A stretch of 64,000 bases of DNA from Dactylis glomerata (GCA_007115705.1 QXEO01002089.1:1055598-1119597), one strand, 5' to 3'. Shown: positions 11,516 through 21,997, counted from the stretch's first letter. The notes: a model not told the origin generated them from the letters alone. Translations and numbers: made by a program.

Positions 11516-13987
11516 ATGGACACCTCTCCGAGTGAGGGCTCGGGTCAAGTTTCCATGGGTGAGTTCAAATCTTTGGAATCATCCATGGCTTCCATGACAT
11601 CTCAAGTAGGTGAGTTGCGTGAAATGATAGCGCAACTCATGCAAGCTAAAAATGCTAATGCTCCTCCACCTCCGGAAAAACCCGCTACTCCACAAGTGGA
11701 GAATGTGGTGATAGATGAGGAGGGTGCCGACAAAAATGGCGATGCTAAGTCTTCCACCAAGGCCGACGGGAAAGGTGAATACCCGCATTGGTATTCACCC
11801 GACCCGCCGGTACCTCATCCTCATATTAACCATAGAGGTGATCCGCCTAAGCCTGATGCATTAAACTTTGGTCAATGGCAATATCAAATGATCTCTCATA
11901 TGCACAGTTCTTGCATCGAGCTTTGGAGGATCGTTGAGGAAGGATTCAAGGCCGTGGATCCCCACAACATGACAAGAAGAGAGACGGTTGATAGCCAACT
12001 CAATGCTACCGCTCTTCACATGATTCAAGTCGCCGTGGGATCCAAGGACTTGCCTCACATCCAACACTTCTTCACCGCCAAAGAAACTTGGCAAGCTCTC
12101 TCCGACGTCTTTGTTGGCAATGAGAGCATGAAGAAAACAAGATATATTGCCTTCTCAAATCAAGCGGAGGGTTTCTTCATGATGGATGGTGAGGATAATC
12201 AAGAAATGTATAGAAGACTCAAGACCATTGCTACCACCTTCAAGAACCTCGGTGCTCACCATATTGATGATGAGTGGATCAAGATGAAGTACATTCTTGC
12301 TCTCACTCCATATGAGCCCGCGGATATAAAGAGTGTTCAAGGAAAGCACAACTTCAATGAGATGACCTCAAATCAAGTGATGCAAGAGATTCAAGCCTAC
12401 AAGGTTTCCGCACAAAATGCGGAAGGTGCTCGTGCCCGTGCCATTGGAATGCAAAGAAGCTCTAATCTTGCATTGAAAGCAAGTGTGGTTGAAAAAGAGG
12501 TTCCTCTTCAAGCAAGTATTGAAGCAAGGCTAGAGATGTGTCCCGAGGACATAAGGCATGAGTACAATGAGCACATGGCCTTCTATGGAAAAACCTTTTG
12601 GGTTGATCCACACAAGGCCAAAGAAGACAATCAAAGAAGAAGCAAGTCAAGTGGCTATCAAAGGAATGACAACAATGGTCAAAGGGTGAGGACTTGCTAT
12701 AACTGCAATGATAGATTTCACTTCGTTGCCGAGTGCCCTTATGAGAAGAGAGAAGACCATGGTGGAAAGCTCATCTTCAAAAGCAAGACCAAGTCACCAT
12801 CCAAGAAGCCATTTGTGAAGAAGGGTGGACCGAAGAAGAAGCAACCGAAGTTTGTGTTCTTGACTCAAGAAGAGTACTCCGCAAGTGAGAGTGATGAAGA
12901 AGAAACCACAACTAGTGAGATGGCCGCAATGGCAACCACCTCCACTTCCTCCACATCACTCTTTGAATCCCCCAATGAGGACTCTCTTCTCAAGAACGTC
13001 AAATGCCTTATGGCCAAGTCTTCCGAGGTATCACCCACATCTTTCTCTTCCTCTAAGACAAATGATGCTTCCTTGAATGATCTTGCTAGTCTTAGAGTAA
13101 AGGAAGAAATTATTGCTTTTGATGATTATGTGTCTAGAGTAGATAGCGTTCATAAGATTCACTTTGAACGTCTATTGAGCCAATATGGTAAAACTCTTGA
13201 AAAACTAGATGAACAAATGAGGCTTGAAAGAGAATATGCTCAAGATATTGCCTCACTAACCGAGTCTCTTGAAGAAGAGCAAGAGGAACGAGCAACTCTT
13301 GAAGAGAAGCTCGATTCCATTGAGGAATCTAATAATGAAGTTGTTTCCAAACTCATCAAAGAGCGAGATCATGCTCGTGCTAAAGTAAAAATGCTTAAGA
13401 AGGAAAAGGTTGAATTTGGTGTTGGTCATGATATATTTGTTAAGGATTTGAAAGATCTTGACAAGGCTCACAAGGCCTTGAAAAGTGAACACTCTATTCT
13501 TACCAAGTCACATGAACAACTTCAAATTCAATTGACTAAGAATAATGTGCCTAGTTCTTCTACTTCTACTTGTGATCATGCAAATGTTATTGAAGAAAAT
13601 GCTAGGTTGAAAGATGAGCTTGCCAAATCCTCCATTCCCATTGGTGAGAAAAACTTGAATGACCTTTTGAGTAAGCAAAAGGCATTTGGTGATAAAACGG
13701 GGATTGGCTATGTCTCAAAGAAGAAGAAGAAGAACAACAAGAAAAAGAAGGCCAAGCCCGCTCAAGCAAAGAAGGATCCTATTGTGGGTGGCAAAGCCAC
13801 TCATGATGATCATGCGGGAATTGCTAACTCTCACTATGTTTTATTTCATGATTATTATGGTGATGTTTATGCAAAATATGTTGGTCCAAATGATGGTTAT
13901 ATTGCTTGGTCTATTTGGGTTCCAAAGACCCTTGTTGCTAACAAAAGAGGACCCATTGAAAAATGGGGACCTAAAACCAAGCAATGA
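11516..13987 (+). CDS. gag: Sirevirus Gag polyprotein (823 aa)
   Basis: Gag forms the particle and packages element RNA. The N-terminal 100 residues are low-complexity. A Copia gag domain (UBN2-like) follows at about residues 110-310, with a single CCHC zinc knuckle CX2CX4HX4C at residues 394-407 and basic Lys-rich stretches after it. Residues about 530-740 are rich in Glu, Lys and Leu with heptad-like spacing and probably form a coiled coil; such a C-terminal extension of gag is typical of Sireviruses and makes the protein about twice the usual Copia gag length. The ATG at 11516 is the first after the primer site. The ORF ends at TGA 13985-13987, 38 bases before the first protease residues, in a different frame from pol. 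The frame has no internal stop. Confidence 0.93.
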   Translation: MDTSPSEGSGQVSMGEFKSLESSMASMTSQVGELREMIAQLMQAKNANAPPPPEKPATPQVENVVIDEEGADKNGDAKSSTKADGKGEYPHWYSPDPPVPHPHINHRGDPPKPDALNFGQWQYQMISHMHSSCIELWRIVEEGFKAVDPHNMTRRETVDSQLNATALHMIQVAVGSKDLPHIQHFFTAKETWQALSDVFVGNESMKKTRYIAFSNQAEGFFMMDGEDNQEMYRRLKTIATTFKNLGAHHIDDEWIKMKYILALTPYEPADIKSVQGKHNFNEMTSNQVMQEIQAYKVSAQNAEGARARAIGMQRSSNLALKASVVEKEVPLQASIEARLEMCPEDIRHEYNEHMAFYGKTFWVDPHKAKEDNQRRSKSSGYQRNDNNGQRVRTCYNCNDRFHFVAECPYEKREDHGGKLIFKSKTKSPSKKPFVKKGGPKKKQPKFVFLTQEEYSASESDEEETTTSEMAAMATTSTSSTSLFESPNEDSLLKNVKCLMAKSSEVSPTSFSSSKTNDASLNDLASLRVKEEIIAFDDYVSRVDSVHKIHFERLLSQYGKTLEKLDEQMRLEREYAQDIASLTESLEEEQEERATLEEKLDSIEESNNEVVSKLIKERDHARAKVKMLKKEKVEFGVGHDIFVKDLKDLDKAHKALKSEHSILTKSHEQLQIQLTKNNVPSSSTSTCDHANVIEENARLKDELAKSSIPIGEKNLNDLLSKQKAFGDKTGIGYVSKKKKKNNKKKKAKPAQAKKDPIVGGKATHDDHAGIANSHYVLFHDYYGDVYAKYVGPNDGYIAWSIWVPKTLVANKRGPIEKWGPKTKQ

Positions 13988-13997
13988 TCTCTTGTAG

Positions 13998-16900
13998 GAC
14001 TATGCTTCCGGTGGTTCAAAATGGGTGCTTGATAGTGGATGCACAAGTCATATGACCGGAAGCAAGGAGATTATGACGGAGATGAGGCCTAATGACAATC
14101 ATATAACCGTCACTTATGGAGACATGTCACAATCCGAGGTATTGGGTCTTGGCAAGGTGGTGGTCGCACCGGATATTTCCCTTGTGGACGTCATGCTTGT
14201 TGAGACCCTTGGTTACAATTTACTTTCAGTTCGTGCACTTGGTAAGATGGGCTTTGCCGTCTTCATTGATAATGACATTGTGGTACTCTTGTGGAGCAAG
14301 TCTCTAAAGGTCGCTTTCGTTGGACACATTGAAAATAACTTGTATGTGGTGGACTTTTCGGGGAAAACCACTACAAGTGCAATGTGTTTATTTGGAAAGG
14401 CCGATGTGGGTTGGCTTTGGCATCGCCGTTTATGCCATGTCAATATGAGAACTTTGCAAAGCCTTCACAAGGGTGGCCACATACTCGGACTAAAAGAGAA
14501 TGTTTCTTTTGCCAAAGATCGTGTTTGCAGGGCTTGCATTCTAGGAAAAATGCATGATTCTCCCCACCCAAGCAAGACTATCATTTCTTCCAAGAGGATC
14601 TTGGAGCTCCTTCATGTGGATCTTTTTGGTCCTCCCTCTCATGCAAGTCTTGGTGGGAAGAAATATTGTTTGGTGATTGTTGATGACTATTCAAGATATA
14701 CTTGGGTTTACTTCTTCAAGCATAAGAGTGAGACTCAACAAACCGTCATCGACTTTGCCAAGGAAGTTGAACGTCAACATGGGCAAACTATTTTGGCAAT
14801 AAGAAGTGACAATGGCTCGGAGTTCAAGAACTACACCTTAAATGGATTTCTTAGTGATGAGGGGATTCGTCATCAATATTCCGCTGCATATACCCCTCAA
14901 CAAAATGGTGTAGCCGAAAGGAAGAACCGGACTCTTATGGATATGGCTAGGTCCATGTTGGCGGAGTTTAAGTCTCCATACAACTTTTGGGCCGAAGCTA
15001 TCTCTACGGCTTGTCATTCTTCAAACCGGCTCTTCCTCCGCAAAGGCCTAAACAAGACTCCATATGAAATACTCACCGGAAGCAAGCCCAACATCTCCTA
15101 CTACCGGGTTTTCGGGTGTAAGTGTTTCTTTAAAAGAAAAGGAGTTCGTTTAGGTAAATTTGATCCAAAAGCAATAGAAGGTATTTTTGTTGGTTATGGT
15201 GCCGAATCCCACACTTATAGAGTCTTCAGCAAGTCCACCGGACGTGTTGAAGAATCTTGTAGTGTGGTATTCGAAGAGAATGACGGCTCCCAAGGGGGGC
15301 GAGATGTTGTTTCTTGTGATGTAGATGATGAAATACCTCGAGAAGCCATAGGAAGAATGGGCGTGGGATTTTTCCGCCCCATTGAGGGACACCTTGTGGC
15401 CGACCGGGAAGGACTATGCTCTACTCAAGTGGAGCCTTCATCTTCACAAGCTCAACAAGCCTCTCCCAAGGAAGCAACTAATGCACCAACCGAAGAACAA
15501 GACAAGGACCTTCATGAAGAAGAAGGGGCACCACCATCCTCTCCGGTTATTTCAACCGCCCCCAATTCTTCACATGACCAAGATCAACCTACTCATGAAG
15601 ATAATGATGATCAAGGTCAATTTGATGGTCAAGACGGGGACCAAAATGATCAAGATGATCAAGTGATTCCTCCAAGCTCAAATGAGGAGATCGAAGCCCG
15701 TCGCAAGAGAAGAGTTGAAAGAGACTTGGAACTTAAAGGTCATACCCTTGAGAGGGTCATTGGAGATTTAAGAAGCAAAGTGTCAACCCGGCGTCAATTG
15801 GCACAATTTAGCTCTCATCATGCTTATATCTCCATGGTTGAACCCAAGAAAGTATTTGAAGCACTTGAAGATCCGGATTGGTTGGATGCTATGCATGAAG
15901 AACTCAACAACTTCAAGCGCAATAATGTTTGGGTGTTAGTAGAGAAGCCAAAGGAGTGCCGCAATGTGATTGGCACAAAGTGGATATTCAAGAACAAGCA
16001 AGATGAGCACGGAATTGTTGTGAGGAACAAGGCAAGATTGGTTGCTCAAGGTTTCTCTCAAGTTGAAGGCATTGACTTTGGAGAAACTTATGCTCCCGTG
16101 GCTCGTCTTGAGTCCATCCGTATCCTTCTTGCATATGCCACTCATCATAATTTTAAATTGCAACAAATGGATGTTAAGAGTGCATTTCTTAATGGTCCAT
16201 TGAAAGAGGAAGTGTATGTTAAGCAACCCCCAGGGTTTGAGGATCTCAACTTTCCTAACCATGTCTACAAACTCCATAAGGCACTCTATGGCCTTAAACA
16301 AGCCCCACGTGCATGGTATGAGCACCTTAGGGAGTTGTTGGTAGACCGTGGGTTTGAAGTTGGGCAAATCGATCCTACTCTTTTTACTAAGAGGGTCAAT
16401 GGGGAGCTTTTCGTATGCCAACTATATGTTGATGATATTATCTTTGGCTCTACTAACAAAGCTTTTAATGATGAATTTTCAAAGCTTATGACCGATAGGT
16501 TCGAGATGTCTATGATGGGCGAAATGAAGTTCTTTCTTGGTTTTGAAATCAAGCAATTGAAAGAAGGGACTTTCATTTATCAAGCCAAATATGTCCAAGA
16601 CATGCTCAAGAGGTTCAAGATGAAGGAACTAAATGGGGCCGCCACACCAATGGCCACAAAATGTCATCTTGAGCTTGATCCCAATGGTAAAGATGTGGAT
16701 CAAAAGGTATACCGTTCTATGATCGGTTCTTTGCTTTACCTTTGCGCATCTAGACCCGATATTGTGTTGAGTGTAGGTGTGTGTGCAAGGTATCAAGCCG
16801 CTCCTAAAGAAAGCCACCTTATGGTGGTTAAGAGAATCTTTCGATATTTGGTTCATACCCCAACTTATGGGCTTTGGTATCCCAAGGGCTCGGATTTCTC

Positions 16901-17378
16901 TCTTTGGGGCTTCACGGATTCGGATTGGGCCGGTGACAAGGATGATAGGAAATCAACCTCCGGAGCTTGCCAATTTCTTGGTAGGTCTTTGGTGTGTTGG
17001 TCTTCTAAGAAGCAAAATTGTATATCTCTCTCCACCGCCGAAGCTGAATATATTGCCGCCGCAAGTGGATGCACTCAATTGTTATGGATGAGGCAAACTT
17101 TAAAGGAATATGGTGTCAATTGTGACAAAGTGCCTCTTTTATGTGACAATGAGAGTGCTATCAAGATAGCCTATAATCCGGTGCAACATTCAAGAACCAA
17201 GCATATTGAGATCCGGAATCATTTTATTAGAGATCATGTTGCCCGTGGTGATATTGAGCTTGCATATGTAAGCACCAAGGATCAACTTGCCGACATATTC
17301 ACGAAGCCCCTTAATGAAGCAAGATTTGGATATTTGAGGAATGAGCTAAATATCATTGATTCAAGGAGTGTGGCTTGA
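13998..17378 (+). CDS. pol: Sirevirus Pol polyprotein: protease, integrase, reverse transcriptase, RNase H
   Basis: The open frame runs from just after TAG 13995-13997. The protease motif is LDSGCTSHMTG at 14028. Integrase has its HHCC zinc domain (WHRRLCHVN, CRACILGK) and a DD35E core with, counting from the GTG at 14025, D199, D262 and E298. The reverse transcriptase has YVDD at residues 801-804. RNase H (FTDSDWAGD about residue 962, STAEAEY) ends the protein. All catalytic residues seen are intact over some 1120 residues. There is no clear ATG near the start. Gag lies in frame 2 and pol in frame 3, so pol needs a frameshift, internal initiation or a processed RNA. All enzymes for transposition are here, so the element could be autonomous. 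Confidence 0.94.
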   Translation, partial: DYASGGSKWVLDSGCTSHMTGSKEIMTEMRPNDNHITVTYGDMSQSEVLGLGKVVVAPDISLVDVMLVETLGYNLLSVRALGKMGFAVFIDNDIVVLLWSKSLKVAFVGHIENNLYVVDFSGKTTTSAMCLFGKADVGWLWHRRLCHVNMRTLQSLHKGGHILGLKENVSFAKDRVCRACILGKMHDSPHPSKTIISSKRILELLHVDLFGPPSHASLGGKKYCLVIVDDYSRYTWVYFFKHKSETQQTVIDFAKEVERQHGQTILAIRSDNGSEFKNYTLNGFLSDEGIRHQYSAAYTPQQNGVAERKNRTLMDMARSMLAEFKSPYNFWAEAISTACHSSNRLFLRKGLNKTPYEILTGSKPNISYYRVFGCKCFFKRKGVRLGKFDPKAIEGIFVGYGAESHTYRVFSKSTGRVEESCSVVFEENDGSQGGRDVVSCDVDDEIPREAIGRMGVGFFRPIEGHLVADREGLCSTQVEPSSSQAQQASPKEATNAPTEEQDKDLHEEEGAPPSSPVISTAPNSSHDQDQPTHEDNDDQGQFDGQDGDQNDQDDQVIPPSSNEEIEARRKRRVERDLELKGHTLERVIGDLRSKVSTRRQLAQFSSHHAYISMVEPKKVFEALEDPDWLDAMHEELNNFKRNNVWVLVEKPKECRNVIGTKWIFKNKQDEHGIVVRNKARLVAQGFSQVEGIDFGETYAPVARLESIRILLAYATHHNFKLQQMDVKSAFLNGPLKEEVYVKQPPGFEDLNFPNHVYKLHKALYGLKQAPRAWYEHLRELLVDRGFEVGQIDPTLFTKRVNGELFVCQLYVDDIIFGSTNKAFNDEFSKLMTDRFEMSMMGEMKFFLGFEIKQLKEGTFIYQAKYVQDMLKRFKMKELNGAATPMATKCHLELDPNGKDVDQKVYRSMIGSLLYLCASRPDIVLSVGVCARYQAAPKESHLMVVKRIFRYLVHTPTYGLWYPKGSDFSLWGFTDSDWAGDKDDRKSTSGACQFLGRSLVCWSSKKQNCISLSTAEAEYIAAASGCTQLLWMRQTLKEYGVNCDKVPLLCDNESAIKIAYNPVQHSRTKHIEIRNHFIRDHVARGDIELAYVSTKDQLADIFTKPLNEARFGYLRNELNIIDSRSVA

Positions 17379-18133
17379 GCATCTTGCAAATACACCTATT
17401 CTTCAATGCTTGTTTGGTTTAGGTGTGGGCATGGAGATAGGGGGAGTGCGGTCCTAATTAATTGGGCTATCCCTCCCCCCATAATGCCAATAGTGATAAA
17501 ATTGTTCTCTTTCTATCATTTTTGTGATATATGAGGTTCAATGACGAGTATTGGTTATGGACCCAAGATATATCTTCGCGGTCCAATGCCATGACACTCA
17601 TACATGGTGGCCTCGGCCACCGACCTCTTCTTTTCGAAGAGTTGATTCCTTGCAAATCTTATTTGAGTTTCATTGAGCTTTCTCGTCTTTATCTCTATCC
17701 GTGAAATGGGAAGGCACTTGCATTGGATTTTCAAAGTTTTCTTGTGTTTTGCAATGCCAAGTGCCGAGAACCACTCCATGCTTGTTTTCTGTCCTAAGCC
17801 CACTTATCTAAAGCCAAATCATCCTCTTGTGCATGCCCAGATCTTCCAGAAATCCTATTCACCTGTTTTGGGTCATCTAGACCGGCTTTAGCCGGTCTGG
17901 TACCGGAAATAGCCGGTGTCCGGCTTTAGCCGGGCACCCCGGCTATAGCCGGCCTGGGGATTTCGAGCCCCACTCATTAGGCTGTGGGGGGTGAGGGTTT
18001 TCTCTCATTCCACCCCCACACCTATCTCTTGCTCGTGCCCCTCCCTTGGACCCGCCGCCGCTGCCGCCGTCTCTCGCCTCCACCGGCCGCCGGAGCCCCC
18101 TCCTCGGCCGGCCATCTCTCCGGCGCCCTCTCC
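17379..18133 (+). mobile_element. Sirevirus C, spacer between pol and the env-like ORF
   Basis: There is no supported coding frame. The first G-rich polypurine run (ATAGGGGGAGTG) is near 17438. A cluster of CCGGCTTTAGCCGG and CCGGCTATAGCCGG palindromes occupies 17881-17952. A C- and CT-rich tract (18000-18133) resembling a plant 5' UTR leads to an ATG in good context at 18134. Confidence 0.7.
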
Positions 18134-20034
18134 ATGGACCAGGGTACCCTCCCTCCTTCACTTCTCTCTCTCTCTCCCTAGTTCTTCCTAGGGTTAGGGT
18201 TAGTGATTTTTTTGGGGTACCTTGTTAATCTGCGATTGTGTGGTCTTGTGATTCCTTCCACATTGCATAAATTGAAAGTGCTTGACAAGTTTTGGTGGCC
18301 TACAGCTGTGATCTCGATTTTGTTCATCTGGACCGGCTAAAGCCGGTGTCAGACCGGCTATTGCCGGCCTGACCGGCTAAAGCCGGCCTGAGGCCGGAAA
18401 TAGCCGGTGTAGATCACCTGCTACTGTCATGCTTTTTCCTTTTATGCTATTGCTCCTTGATCCTCTGGCATGCATGCTTATCCTATATGCTCTCTTCATA
18501 TGTGCTGTGTGCAGGTGGTTCTCGTCCCAAGAGGTCACGGTATGTTGATCCCTCGCTTGCCCGCCGTCAAGAGCATCAAGATGCTCGTGTGGCAGCTGCT
18601 CTGAAGAGGAAGAGATTGGAAGAACGCAAGAAGAAATCTCTGTTTGCCAACGTTAGTGATCTCAAGAAGCTGTCCAAGCAAGAGTACCGGGAGTTCCGTG
18701 AGCAGAAATTCTACACCATGCCTAGGGACATTGACAGTGCTTCTTTCTATCGGTCAGAGCATCAGCGGATTTTTGAGCAGATTTATGCTACCATGAGCAC
18801 AAAGGTGTGCCCTATGAAGGTCACCAACATTGCAGCTTTGTCCAGGGATGAGTACTTTGCAGATGCTCTTTGGGTCACCGAGAAGCTAGGGTTGCACAAG
18901 CTGATGGTCTTCAAGCAAGACTACAACCCTCATCTGATTCAGCAGTTCTTTGCCACATTAGAGTTTGATACTCAGGATGAGGTTGGTTTCACTTGGATGA
19001 CAGGTGAAGTGAGGAAGTACTCGACCATGTCTCGGTTTGGGAAGCTTTTGGGCTATAGGTTCGATGGCATTCATCGACCTAGGGGTGCCCGCTTGCATCT
19101 TGATACCACGGAGTACAACAAAGGGAAGATTCAGTGCTTGTATGGTCCAGGGGGCAAAGCAGGAGAGACTGCAAATCTCCTTCCCCTCTATGATATTTTG
19201 CTCCGGATGTTCCGTGCCAACATTGCTCCAAGTGGGGGCAACAATGATTCTATCAGAGGTGGTCTTGTGCATTTGCTCCACCATGCCCGTCTTGTCTTCG
19301 AGGCCGGAAGAGATTGTCAAGGGATGGAGCTCGATGTGATGTACTTCATCTTCATGGAGATGAAGATTGCTATGCTTGATAGGAAGATCCCTCCTTATGC
19401 TCCATTCATCATGAGGCTTATCATTGACAGAGGCATTGAAGGAGACTTTGAGATTGAAGAAGATTTGCTTGATGAAGTCTTGGAAGTGCACAAGCCCAAC
19501 AAGCTCTACAAGAAGACCGCTCATTTGGTGTCTAGCACGTCAAGTGCTTATCCCTCTTCGAGTGATGTGTTGGGTGGCAACATCTATGCTACCGGTTCTA
19601 GGAGGAAGAATGCGGATCCACCAAGTGGTGGAATGGCTCAAGAGATGAAGAAGCTCAAGTGGTGGCAAAGGGCTTTGTTCTGCATGAACAATGATGTGCG
19701 CCACACTCAGTACAAGGACTATGTGGACCGGAAGCACATTTCCAAGAAACAAAGAGATTTGGATGCACGTTTGAGGGCTGTGGAGAAGGGCAAAGGTGCA
19801 AGCCATGAAGAAGAGTCCCAAGAGCAAGATCAATCCGAGGACACCTTTTCATTTGGTAAGTGGAATGAGGGCTCAACTTTTGATTGGAAGGAGTTAGCCG
19901 AAGTCACCTCCAAGGGCAAGGAAGCCGTTGATGATGAAGAGGAGGAAGAAGACGTTGATGATGATGAAGAGGAAGAAGATGATGATCAAGAAGACGATGA
20001 AGATGATGAGGACTTTGATGATGTTGATGAGTGA
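18134..20034 (+). CDS. Env-like / third ORF of Sirevirus C, predicted spliced (about 509 aa)
   Basis: A 525-codon frame is open to 20034. Its best start is proposed to be upstream: exon 1 18134-18143 (ATG in context CTCCATGG), intron 18144-18514 (GTACCC donor, TGTGTGCAG acceptor), exon 2 18515-20034. The two exons join in frame. The protein has a basic N-terminus (GSRPKRSRY), a Lys/Arg-rich helix, and a central domain at about residues 50-330 resembling the plant ATHILA ORF-1 / plant transposon protein family (NPHLIQQFFATLEFD, FTWMTGEVRKYS). It ends in an extreme Asp/Glu tail of about 45 residues. No signal peptide or clear membrane helix is seen, so 'env-like' describes its place in Sireviruses rather than a proven envelope function. 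The alternative start is ATG 18457. Confidence 0.75.
18330..18413. repeat. Palindrome cluster inside the predicted ORF3 intron
   Basis: Four units of the form ACCGGCTAAAGCCGG, ACCGGCTATTGCCGG or GGCCGGAAATAGCCGG lie in 84 bp. They belong to the same motif family as the LTR array and the 17881-17952 cluster. Confidence 0.8.
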
Positions 20035-20497
20035 TCTCTTGTTGTGGTCTCCCTTTTTGGCGTCTTGATGCCAAAGGGGGAGAAAGTCCCATTTGCATGT
20101 GTTTCCATTTGGATTTGGTTTTCCATTTGGATTTGGTTGGGTCACAAGCTCTTATATCGTGCTTGCTTGCTTGTGTCCCATGGTTGAACTTATCTATCTA
20201 CTACTATGTGTTGAACTCATTATATTGTGTAGTAGAACTTGTGTTTATCGTTATTAATCCTACTTGCTATATCTTGTCATATTATGTTGTTTATGTGCTA
20301 TTGAATTATGATATATATCTTGTGCACATATGGATCACATTATAAAATCTAGGGGGAGTTCTTATTGTTGATGTGTCTTTGTATTCAAATACAAATTTAA
20401 AATAAGACACATAGCAAGGGGGAGCTCCGTCTATATTTTATATAGTTTGAAACATGCAAATTTTTGTATTGTCATCAAACACCAAAAAGGGGGAGAT
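20035..20497 (+). mobile_element. Sirevirus C, 3' untranslated region with repeated polypurine tracts
   Basis: G-rich purine runs occur at about 20074-20085 (CCAAAGGGGGAGAAAG), 20351-20357 (AGGGGGAG), 20417-20425 (AAGGGGGAG) and 20483-20496 (CAAAAAGGGGGAGA). The last abuts the 3' LTR and is the functional plus-strand primer. Multiple upstream copies are a known Sirevirus trait. Confidence 0.85.
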
Positions 20498-21649
20498 TGA
20501 AAGAGCATTTCCCGCCTAATTGATTTTGGCGTTTGTTAACAATACATTATCTATTAATGTGTGATTATGCTTTGCAGGATTTTATAATATTCTTGCACAA
20601 GATATTGGGTTTTATATGTTATACTTGATATTTAATATTGCCCAAAGGAATTTATCGAGGAAATGGTGAAAATCAGCTCAGGGAGAAGTTTCAGATAAAT
20701 GTTGGCCAGGAAGGCCGGCTTTAGCCGGTCCCAGACCGGCTATAGCCGGACTGCTCGTTTTCGAGAGGGGTCCTGTGCCTCTGGACTCAACCGGCTATTT
20801 GTCCGGCTATTTCCGGCTGGGCCGGATTTTTCAGGCCGGCTATAGCTGGTCTGAGGCCGGCTTTAGCTGGACTTAACTCCGGCTATAGCCGGACCTCCTG
20901 GCTGCCAACGGTCAGATATTTTGGGGGGGTATATATACCCCCCCTCTTCTTCTCCAACGGGTAGCCAGCCAAGATTGAAGAACACCACCATTGTTGGGCT
21001 CACCAAAGCAACTAGATCTCCTCCCCCACCCCACCAAAGCTCTTGATCTTTGGAGAATCGAAGGAGAAGACCATCCTCTACATCCTCACTGAAGCGATTT
21101 GATTTCCCCTCTCATTTGCTTGAGGGCCCTTGTGTCTTGGGTTCCCTTGTGTCCCAAGACCTTGTTTGTGTATTTGATATATTGCTACTTGTTGTTTGAC
21201 AGCATTGTGTTGTGCTTGGGAGCCTCCAATTCGGTTGTGGATGTGTGCCCCAAGATTGTAAAGGCCGGTTCCGCCTTGAGGAATCCCTTAGTGGAAAGTG
21301 AGCTAGGCCTTTGTGGCGGAAGCTTGCACCGGAGAATAGGGTGAGCCTTTGTGGCGTTGGTTAGGCCTTTGTGGCAACCACACCCCTCCAACGTAGACGT
21401 ACTTCCCCTAAAAAGGAAGGAACTACGGGAATTACATCCGTGTCTCCGCGTGATCCACTCTCGGTTACCTCTATCCTTTATTGCCTTTATATATTGTATC
21501 TTGTGTAGCTTGCTAGTTGACATATAGGTAAATTCACCTTAGTTGCATATCTAGAGAATTTACCTTTGTGTCAAGCCTAAATTGAAAAAGAACTAAAATT
21601 TGAGTAGCACCTATTCACCCCCCCTCTAGGTGCCCATACGATCCGTTCA
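20498..21649 (+). mobile_element. Element C, 3' LTR
   Basis: Begins TGAAAGAGCATTTCCC and ends CCGTTCA, nearly identical to the 5' LTR. It lacks one ~20-bp palindrome unit (compare 10660-10690 with 20850-20872), and several changes are C to T, consistent with methylation decay. Confidence 0.93.
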
Positions 21650-21997
21650 AGCGTCCTTACACTTATCCCGAGAATCAATACAATTCCTAGGCAAAGATAG
21701 CAACCAATCCTTAGCTCTTCCTCTTAAAGAGAAAGGAAACAACTTAAGCTTAATAATATTACCATCTACATCCTTATACTTTTGCATCTCACATAGCTCA
21801 ACAAAATTGTTGAGATGAGCTGCAACATCATCAGAACTGGCACCAGAAAATTTCTCTTTCATAACAAGATTCAACAAAGCAGGTTTAATCTCATAAAAAT
21901 TTGCCTCAGGAGCAGGTGGCGCAATAGGAGTACAGATAAAATCATTGTTTTTGGTGCTAGTAAAATCACACAACTTGGTGTTCTCAGGAGTACCCAT
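21650..21997 (-). pseudogene. gag-pro: Element A gag-protease, N-terminal part
   Basis: This is the first 116 codons of the gag-protease of element A, starting at the ATG whose complement is at 21995-21997 (MGTPEN). An alternative upstream start (MSAF) is at 22019-22021. It contains the start of the retrotransposon gag domain (DDVAAHLNNFVELCEMQ, PFSLRGRAKDWLLSLP). The frame runs directly into the Sirevirus at 21650 and resumes in frame at 10290. The homologous gene in element E has the same start and about 688 codons. Confidence 0.85.

Larger units (their letters stand above)
10296..21649 (+). mobile_element. Element C: complete Sirevirus-lineage Copia retrotransposon (11.35 kb)
   Basis: The element has LTRs of 1171 and 1152 bp, a primer site TGGTATCAGAGC, a long gag ORF, a pol ORF in the Copia order protease-integrase-reverse transcriptase-RNase H, an env-like third ORF, several G-rich polypurine runs (AAAGGGGGAG) in the 3' region, and palindrome arrays. 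Together these are the layout of plant Sireviruses. By eye the two LTRs differ at only about ten bases, plus one loss of a ~20-bp repeat unit and two one-base homopolymer indels. This makes it the youngest large element for which both LTRs can be compared. It is inserted in the gag of element A. Confidence 0.93.

Noticed and set aside
18958..19524. A 188-codon minus-strand frame inside ORF3
   Set aside because: Shadow of the plus-strand env-like ORF; it has no recognisable domain and no start context.
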